Shown here in pieces: positions 6,391 through 11,503 of a DNA stretch of 11,503 bases. The stretch lies in NCBI GenBank assembly GCA_039026555.1, contig JBCCMB010000090.1, positions 1-11,503 on the forward strand, read 5' to 3'. How positions within the stretch are numbered: position 1 is the stretch's first letter; each line of letters starts with the position of its first letter. A program made the position numbers and the translations under genes. Under the pieces are notes generated by a model. It saw nothing but the letters and a program-made list of their open reading frames with translations, was not told where the DNA came from and did not search any database. Source of the DNA: JBCCMB01 sp039026555 (GTDB taxonomy: Bacteria; Pseudomonadota; Alphaproteobacteria; Caulobacterales; Hyphomonadaceae).

Positions 6391-7236
6391 ATGGACGGCG
6401 CGCACGCAAGCTATGTTCACTTCGACTTGAAGCCGATGGGCCCCGTGATTGGGGCGGAATTGCTCGGCATTGATCTTTCACAAGACTTGCCTAATGAGGC
6501 GATCGAAGAAGTGCGACGCGCGCTTTTAGAGCACAAAGTCGTGTTCTTTCGCGATCAGGACCTGACGGAAGACCAGCACATTGCGTTTGCCCGGCGATTT
6601 GGCGATCTAGAAATTCATCCCGCTACGCCTGAAGATCAGCCGAATCGCGAAATCCTGCGCATCGCACATGGTCCTGAGTCGCGCGGCCAGGAGAATTTCT
6701 GGCATTCCGACGTGACCTGGCGGGCCGAACCCTCGCTTGGATCCGTCTTACGCGCGATTGAAATCCCGGAAACCGGCGGCGACACGTTATTTTCATGCAT
6801 GTATTCCGCCTATGACGCGTTGGCTCCCGAATTGAAACGCTGGGTGGAGGGATTGACCGCCCGCCACGATATTGCGCGCGTGTTCGCCGGCCGTATGGAT
6901 GTGGATCCAGAGGTGCTGCGCCAAAAATTCCCGATCCAAGAACATCCTGTGGTTCGAACCCACCCGGAAACCGGCCGTCGCGGGCTTTATGTGAATGTCG
7001 CCTTCACTACCGAGATTGTAGGATTGGACAAGCCGGACAGCGATTGGCTGCTAGAGCGTCTTTACCGAGAAGCGAACATCCCGGAACGGCAATGCCGCTT
7101 CCGCTGGCGGCCCAATTCGATTGCGTTTTGGGACAATCGCGCGTGCCAGCACTACGCAGCTTCCGATTATTTTCCTCAGGTCCGCGTGATGGAGCGCGTC
7201 ACCATCAAGGGCGACCGGCCGTATTTCACGCCATAG
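6391..7236 (+). CDS. TauD/TfdA family Fe(II)/2-oxoglutarate dioxygenase
   Basis: 281 residues, the usual length. A strong GGAGG lies just before ATG 6391. The jelly-roll fold iron triad is H105-x-D107 (FWHSDVTW) and H254 (CQHYAASDY). Thr132 and the C-terminal Arg residues R265/R269 in RVMERVTIKG match the 2-oxoglutarate and substrate carboxylate/sulfonate binding positions of TauD. GIDLS near residue 26 and EHKVVFFRDQ (47-56) are also family blocks. Such enzymes hydroxylate taurine, 2,4-D, alkyl sulfates and other compounds with release of CO2 and succinate. No transporter or sulfur gene is adjacent, so the substrate cannot be assigned, and taurine is just one option. It is 52 nt upstream of the CinA-like gene and probably co-transcribed with it. 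Confidence 0.92.
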   Translation: MDGAHASYVHFDLKPMGPVIGAELLGIDLSQDLPNEAIEEVRRALLEHKVVFFRDQDLTEDQHIAFARRFGDLEIHPATPEDQPNREILRIAHGPESRGQENFWHSDVTWRAEPSLGSVLRAIEIPETGGDTLFSCMYSAYDALAPELKRWVEGLTARHDIARVFAGRMDVDPEVLRQKFPIQEHPVVRTHPETGRRGLYVNVAFTTEIVGLDKPDSDWLLERLYREANIPERQCRFRWRPNSIAFWDNRACQHYAASDYFPQVRVMERVTIKGDRPYFTP

Positions 7237-7288
7237 GGGATCGGTCTGGGCGCTGGCGCCAAAGTCGGTTTTTCGGTAGACGGTTTGA

Positions 7289-8050
7289 ATGTCCAAAACC
7301 GTATCCGCCGCTGTCGCCCTGATCGGCGACGAACTCCTGTCCGGGCGCACGCAGGATGTGAATCTCAAAACCATCGCGGAGTTTCTAGCGCCGGTGGGGA
7401 TACAGATCGCAGAAGCGCGGGTGTTGTCCGATGACCATGAACGTATCGCTTCCGCCGTACGAGACTTGGCGAGAACCTATGATTACGTCTTCACGACGGG
7501 CGGGATCGGGCCGACGCATGACGACATCACGGCCGATGCGGTCGCGGCCGCTTTTGGTCGACCGATCGATATTCGCGACGACGCCCGCGCGATTCTCGAA
7601 GCGCGCTACGCCGAAACCGATGTGGAGTTGACGCCGGCGCGCCTTCGGATGGCGCGGATACCGGACGGTGCGTCCTTGATCGACAATCCGGTTTCCGGCG
7701 CGCCGGGGTTTCAATTGGAGAATGTGTTTGTCATGGCCGGCGTGCCGGTCATCGTCAAAGGCATGCTGCAAGATGTGGGACATCGCTTAGAGGGCGGCGC
7801 AATCGTGTTATCCAGAACGGTTCGCGGCAAGGGTCTGCGCGAGGGCGATATCGGCGAGGCGCTCGGGACGCTTCAAGACGCGATGCCTGAGCTAAGCTTT
7901 GGTTCCTATCCTTGGTTTCGGGCGGGGGATAATGGCGCAAATCTCGTGGTCCGCGGCGTTGACGCGAATGCTCTCGACGACGCAGTCGCGGCTTTGGTCG
8001 AATTGGTGAAAGCGCACGGCCGAAATCCTGAAGTGGATCCTACCAATTAA
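7289..8050 (+). CDS. CinA N-terminal / MoaB-like domain protein (COG1058 type)
   Basis: 253 residues. It begins directly with the MoCF-binding (MoaB/MogA-like) domain: GDELLSGRTQDVN at 13-25, then TTGGIGPTHDDIT at 69-81, both hallmark loops, then IPDGASLIDNPVSGAPGF and VFVMAGVP. It corresponds to the N-terminal half of CinA (competence/damage-inducible protein A). The C-terminal nicotinamide-nucleotide amidase domain is absent, which is a recognised stand-alone form. COG1058 domains in some CinA proteins act as ADP-ribose/FAD-type pyrophosphatases, so a nucleotide hydrolase role is possible but cannot be shown here. The start ATG 7289 has only a weak ribosome site. No molybdopterin genes are nearby. 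Confidence 0.87.
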   Translation: MSKTVSAAVALIGDELLSGRTQDVNLKTIAEFLAPVGIQIAEARVLSDDHERIASAVRDLARTYDYVFTTGGIGPTHDDITADAVAAAFGRPIDIRDDARAILEARYAETDVELTPARLRMARIPDGASLIDNPVSGAPGFQLENVFVMAGVPVIVKGMLQDVGHRLEGGAIVLSRTVRGKGLREGDIGEALGTLQDAMPELSFGSYPWFRAGDNGANLVVRGVDANALDDAVAALVELVKAHGRNPEVDPTN

Positions 8051-8078
8051 GTGCAGATTTGCGCCCGACCCTTCATAT

Positions 8079-8100
8079 TTCGGTAACTAAACTCACCGAA
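8079..8100. repeat. Inverted repeat downstream of the CinA-like gene
   Basis: TTCGGT (8079-8084) and ACCGAA (8095-8100) are exact reverse complements with a 10-nt loop, in the 127-nt gap before the Zn-PLC-like gene. A second pair, AAACGC (8105-8110) and GCGTTT (8134-8139), follows. Neither has a T-tract, so an intrinsic terminator is not supported; operator or chance remain. Confidence 0.3.
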
Positions 8101-8177
8101 GTCTAAACGCGCTTAATCGAGGCGCGCTGAACGGCGTTTGAGGGCGGCTCGACATCGTCCAACAACGAGTAAGTCCA

Positions 8178-9995
8178 ATGGGGCTCGCCATGTCGTCGTC
8201 TTCGCTTCTGCACCGGGTTATTGTCGCGCACCGCTGCACGTCCACACATCATCACATCGCCATTACGGCGTTGACGCTTCTTGAGGGCGAGGACGCCGGC
8301 AAATGGCGCGATCTTTTGCTCGCCAACCATATGGAGCTGCTGGACGGCGCAAAAGCGCCTGACAAAGTTTTCAAGGACTTCAAAAATCATGTCCTGCACG
8401 TCAGCGAAGGAGAGTGGGGCGGCGCGCGCGACAAGGCTCTTGAATGGTATGCGAACGCCGTCGACCATTTGAAGCGCAAGCGATGGGCGAAGGCTGCTTA
8501 TGCGCTCGGCGTGATGAGCCATTATTATGCTGACCCAATTCAACCCTTCCACACGGGTCAGACCGAAGAAGAAGGCGCTGTGCATCGCGCGTTGGAATGG
8601 TCGATCGCCAAATCGCGGCATACGATCGAAGCGAAGATCGCGGAAACCGGTTATCCGAAAGTACCAGCGGGCGAGGGCGCTGGCTTTGTCTCAGACATGG
8701 TGCGCGCCGGCGCGGACAAATCCCATCCGCATTATCAAACGCTCATCGACCACTACAATCTTGACGTCGGCGCCAAGGATCCGGAAGCGGGCCTGGACCA
8801 GACGCTGATCGACGTGATCTCTGAACTTGTCGCTTACGCAACGGCGGGCCTCGCCTCCATCTATCAGCGCGCGTTCGATGAAGCCGGTGTTGCGCCGCCG
8901 AAAGTGTCTTTGTCTTTGCTCGGGTATCTGTCGACTTTGGACATCCCGCTGCGTTGGGTGACGAAAAAGCTCGCCGACGCCGAAGACCGAACCACGGTTC
9001 AGCTAATGTATGATGAGTGGAAAGCGACCGGCAAAGTCGTCAAAGCTCTGCCTGATGACGACAAAGCCATCCGGAAGCTGCATGCGCGCCAGGTCCGCCG
9101 CATTTCCGTTAAGGAACTGGATGCGCTGCCGGCCAAACCGATCGGGTCGAAACACGTACCGCTTGTGGCGCCTGAGCCGCAAAAAGAAGAGGTGACGCGC
9201 GCGACGCCGAAAGCTGTCGAAGCGTCGAAAGCGTCCAAGCCGGAGGAGGCGAAGCCAAAGCCGATCGCCGCCCCTCAGCCGGCGCCTGACGAAAGCGTCG
9301 AGATCACATCGGCTGAAAACAAACCCGCAGCGCGTTTCAAGTTGAAGCGTAAGCTCAAGCCTGAGCCGGTTGAGGGCAAAGCGATTGAAACGGCGATCGA
9401 CGCTGCGATTGAGGCGCCAAAGCAAGACGATGTCGTCTCGACCAAGCCCGAACGGCGCAAAGCTGATGTGACGCCGAAGCCGGAAGCTGAGCCGGCCGTC
9501 GAGGCCGAAGCGGCGGACATTCAGATCGAAGATAAGCAGGCCGACGACGTGGCGCCGCCCGAATGGACGCAAGAGGATGGCTTGACGCTCAACGCCCCGG
9601 TGGAAGAGGCGCCGTCTATCGGTCGCAAAACCGCTGCACGCTTGCGCAAGGTCGGCATCTATACGGTCGGCGATTTGATAGACGCGGACGTCGCTGAGGC
9701 GTCCGCTCAGCTAAAAGTCAAATTCATGAGCGCGCGTACCTTGAGCGATTGGCAAGATCAAACGCGTTTGATGTTGTCCATGCCCAGCTTGCGCGTGCAT
9801 GACGCGCAAATCCTGGTCGGGGCGGGGGTCCGCAATGTGGATGACCTCGCCAATGCGTCCGCGCGCGATCTGCTGGACGCCGCGATGGACTTCCTATCGA
9901 GTACGGATGGCGCGCGTACGGTACGCGGCGACTATGAGCCGAACGCGGCGGAAGTGGATGATTGGATTGGACAGGCGCGGGCGGTTGGCGAGTAG
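8178..9995 (+). CDS. Zinc-phospholipase-C-like domain fused to DUF4332-like helix-hairpin-helix domain
   Basis: 605 residues, no signal peptide or membrane segment seen. Residues about 10-300 form a helical domain with the zinc phospholipase C/P1-nuclease ligand arrangement H115-x3-D119-x5-H125-x10-H136-x3-E140 (SHYYADPIQPFHT, then HRALEW). HHH at 24-26, a KAPD segment (59-62) and NHVLH (70-74) probably supply the remaining ligands. Residues about 330-470 are a low-complexity Lys/Pro/Glu/Ala linker, likely disordered. Residues about 478-605 contain two helix-hairpin-helix-like elements (APSIGRKTAARLRKVGIYTV and VGAGVRNVDDLANAS) as in DUF4332, a predicted DNA-binding or protein-binding module. 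The metal centre suggests a hydrolase of a phosphoester, but the substrate is unknown and a cytoplasmic location would differ from secreted PLC. Start is ambiguous: ATG 8178, or ATG 8190, which has GGGG at a better distance. Confidence 0.8.
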   Translation: MGLAMSSSSLLHRVIVAHRCTSTHHHIAITALTLLEGEDAGKWRDLLLANHMELLDGAKAPDKVFKDFKNHVLHVSEGEWGGARDKALEWYANAVDHLKRKRWAKAAYALGVMSHYYADPIQPFHTGQTEEEGAVHRALEWSIAKSRHTIEAKIAETGYPKVPAGEGAGFVSDMVRAGADKSHPHYQTLIDHYNLDVGAKDPEAGLDQTLIDVISELVAYATAGLASIYQRAFDEAGVAPPKVSLSLLGYLSTLDIPLRWVTKKLADAEDRTTVQLMYDEWKATGKVVKALPDDDKAIRKLHARQVRRISVKELDALPAKPIGSKHVPLVAPEPQKEEVTRATPKAVEASKASKPEEAKPKPIAAPQPAPDESVEITSAENKPAARFKLKRKLKPEPVEGKAIETAIDAAIEAPKQDDVVSTKPERRKADVTPKPEAEPAVEAEAADIQIEDKQADDVAPPEWTQEDGLTLNAPVEEAPSIGRKTAARLRKVGIYTVGDLIDADVAEASAQLKVKFMSARTLSDWQDQTRLMLSMPSLRVHDAQILVGAGVRNVDDLANASARDLLDAAMDFLSSTDGARTVRGDYEPNAAEVDDWIGQARAVGE

Positions 9996-10043
9996 GTCGA
10001 CCGAGCACCAGACTTGAAATTGTTGTTTTACGATAAAAAGTTA

Positions 10044-10107
10044 TTGAAAAACGAAAATCCTATGCCATAGTTCTCGCGAATTTCGGGAGCGATCGAGGGA
10101 TTTATCC
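10044..10107 (+). promoter_or_regulatory. AT-rich promoter region of the GIN lipoprotein gene
   Basis: The 112-nt gap is markedly AT-rich from about 10014 to 10072. A candidate sigma70 pair is TTGAAA (10044-10049) and CATAGT (10066-10071) with a 16-nt spacer. The -10 lies within a perfect palindrome CTATG-C-CATAG (10060-10070), and an imperfect dyad (10073-10089, 7 of 8 pairs) covers the expected transcription start. These could be operators. GAGGGA (10095-10100) is the likely ribosome site for the ATG at 10108. Confidence 0.4.
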
Positions 10108-10773
10108 ATGTCCGTCTTTAGAACAGCGGGACTTGTCGCCGCCGCAGCCGTTTTAAGCGGTTGTATTAACATTATCGAAGCGCGCACGGACGGTTCCTCG
10201 GACTATGTCTATGACGGCGACATCGTCGATACGGTATTCGATGTGGGGCCGTTTGACGGAATCCGCGCAGGGTCCGGCTTAGATGTGGTGTTTGAACAAT
10301 CGGACGATTTTGTCGTCGTCGCCGAAGGCGGTCCGCGGCAGCTAGAGAATGTTGACGCCTATGTTGAGGACGGCGTGCTGCGTCTCTCCCAGGACAACCG
10401 CGTCGGCGCTGACTTTTATGTGTCGGCGCCCGTTCTAACATCCATAGATGTGAGCGGCGGCGCCGACTTTATCGCCGAAGACCTCGAACTCGATGAGATC
10501 TATCTTGAGGCGAGCGGCGGCGCTGATTTGGAAGTATCCGGCGTGTGCGCGGTCGTGACAGCGCGCGCCTCCAGCGGCGCCGACATTGAGGCGGGCGATT
10601 TAAAGTGTGCGCGGGCCGACGTTAAAGCGTCCAGCGGCGGCGATGTAGAAGTCTACGCGTCGCGGTCCGCTGAGGCGGAAGCGAGCACCGGCGGAGACGT
10701 AGACGTGCGCGGCGCGCCCGACGATGTGGAAAGCACTGAGAGCTTTGGCGGCGACGTCACCATCGAAGGTTAG
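10108..10773 (+). CDS. Lipoprotein with GIN domain (DUF2807, putative auto-transporter adhesin head)
   Basis: 221 residues. The N-terminus is a lipoprotein signal with a good lipobox (LSGC, lipidated Cys19), so it is envelope-anchored. From about residue 45 the FDVGPFDGIRAGSGLDVVFEQ segment is the typical start of a GIN/DUF2807 domain, a right-handed beta-solenoid. Residues 116-216 carry a regular S-x-G-x-D motif with its Asp at 120, 140, 159, 179, 197 and 216, i.e. a repeat of 18-20 residues, one solenoid turn each. There are two cysteines (147, 167), one turn apart, that could pair. The protein is very acidic. The role of the family is not established. The gene is preceded by its own AT-rich promoter region and converges on ppk2 with a 9-nt gap. 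Confidence 0.85.
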   Translation: MSVFRTAGLVAAAAVLSGCINIIEARTDGSSDYVYDGDIVDTVFDVGPFDGIRAGSGLDVVFEQSDDFVVVAEGGPRQLENVDAYVEDGVLRLSQDNRVGADFYVSAPVLTSIDVSGGADFIAEDLELDEIYLEASGGADLEVSGVCAVVTARASSGADIEAGDLKCARADVKASSGGDVEVYASRSAEAEASTGGDVDVRGAPDDVESTESFGGDVTIEG

Positions 10774-10782
10774 CGACGAGGC

Positions 10783-11503
10783 CTACCCAATCTTAAACTG
10801 ATCGGGTCGATAGCCTGGGTCGGGATAGGTCGGCGCCATCTCTTCCAGCGTATGCCGGATTAGACGCGCGGCGATCGCGTTGCGGCGCACCTTGCTGTCG
10901 GCCGGTACGACGTGCCAGGGCGCATGTTTGGTCGAGCATTTCGACAGCATGTCTCCATAGGCGTCCATGAAATCGGGCCAGAGCTTTCGGTCTTCCAGGT
11001 CGCCGGGATTGAATTTCCAGCGCTTGTGCGGCTTTTCCAGACGATCGAGTAAGCGTTCGCCCTGCGTGGCGTGGGACAGATGCAGCATCAATTTGAGGAT
11101 CACCACGCCATTCTCGGTGAGGTGTTTCTCAAATTGATTGATTTGGTCATAGCGCTGTTTGACGGCGTCTTTGGACGCTAATTCGCGCACTTTCACGACC
11201 AACACGTCTTCATAGTGCGAGCGATCGAAGACGCCGATAAAGCCTTTAGGCGGCACGACTTGGTGGACGCGCCATAAATAGTCTTGAGCCAATTCCTGTT
11301 TTGTCGGCCCTTTAAACGCGGCGACGCGCATGCCCATTGGGCTGGTGCGGGCGAATGCACCCTTGATCACGCCGCTTTTGCCGGCGGTGTCCATGCCTTG
11401 CAGCACGACCAGCAAGGCGCGTTTGCCTTCGCCGTACAACGTGTCTTGCAGCTCATTGATCGCGATGGCGTCGGATTCCAAGCAATCGCGGGCGTGCGTC
11501 TTG
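10783..11503 (-). CDS. ppk2: PPK2-family polyphosphate kinase (N-terminus outside window)
   Basis: 239 residues are visible, and the frame is open to the window edge. The TTG at 11481 is internal, since KTHARDCLE continues upstream in frame. The P-loop kinase signature is complete: Walker A G-x4-GKS in LQGMDTAGKSG, Walker B-like FIGVFDRSHYEDVL, and the lid region with conserved basic residues. YLWRVHQVVPPKG, KLMLHLS and KRWKFNPGDLEDRKLW are family blocks. PPK2 enzymes transfer phosphate between polyphosphate and nucleoside mono- or diphosphates. The short single-domain form suggests class I or III (AMP/ADP phosphorylation), but the class cannot be settled from this part. Roughly 30-60 N-terminal residues are missing. 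Confidence 0.93.
   Translation of the reverse strand, partial: KTHARDCLESDAIAINELQDTLYGEGKRALLVVLQGMDTAGKSGVIKGAFARTSPMGMRVAAFKGPTKQELAQDYLWRVHQVVPPKGFIGVFDRSHYEDVLVVKVRELASKDAVKQRYDQINQFEKHLTENGVVILKLMLHLSHATQGERLLDRLEKPHKRWKFNPGDLEDRKLWPDFMDAYGDMLSKCSTKHAPWHVVPADSKVRRNAIAARLIRHTLEEMAPTYPDPGYRPDQFKIG

Noticed and set aside
9003..9572. Long antisense open frame (189 codons) opposite the Zn-PLC-like/DUF4332 gene
   Set aside because: It lies opposite the low-complexity linker, is Arg/Leu/Phe-rich as expected from the complement of GC-biased codons, and has no recognisable domain or ribosome site.

Overview
The window looks like ordinary chromosome from an alphaproteobacterium. The base composition is moderately GC-rich. 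The slt - dapA - smpB and map - radC neighbourhoods are arrangements I know from alphaproteobacteria. The GIN-type and Kazal-type lipoproteins and the short CinA-like protein would fit a Caulobacterales/Hyphomonadaceae/Parvularculales-like organism, but that placement is an inference and was not tested. There are no rRNA or tRNA genes, transposases, integrases, CRISPR arrays or other clear signs of a mobile island.

Layout. (1) Positions 1-677 hold the C-terminal part of a PLP-dependent threonine/serine dehydratase, cut by the left edge. (2) A soluble lytic transglycosylase gene (slt) runs on the minus strand and converges on it. (3) Divergent from slt, dapA (lysine and peptidoglycan precursor synthesis) is followed by smpB (trans-translation) with a 1-nt TAATG overlap. 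(4) Next is a small Cys-rich lipoprotein with a Kazal protease-inhibitor domain. (5) On the minus strand lie map and radC in one transcription unit, in the same reading frame. (6) After a 216-nt divergent intergenic region with a perfect 8+8 dyad come a TauD/TfdA-type dioxygenase and a stand-alone CinA N-terminal (MoaB-like) domain protein. (7) A 605-residue protein follows, joining a zinc-phospholipase-C/P1-nuclease-like domain to a DUF4332-like helix-hairpin-helix domain through a Lys/Pro/Glu/Ala-rich linker. (8) An AT-rich promoter region precedes a GIN-domain (DUF2807) lipoprotein with a 18-20 residue repeat. (9) A PPK2-type polyphosphate kinase, minus strand, is cut by the right edge.

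Most genes are housekeeping: cell-wall turnover and precursor supply (slt, dapA), ribosome rescue (smpB), N-terminal Met removal (map) and polyphosphate metabolism (ppk2). I do not see a multi-gene undescribed system. The best anomaly is an in-frame amber codon in slt. It replaces an expected Tyr just before the conserved C-terminal segment, which continues intact for 37 codons down to the natural end of the gene. The Zn-PLC-like/DUF4332 fusion and the dyad upstream of map and the dioxygenase are the next most interesting items.
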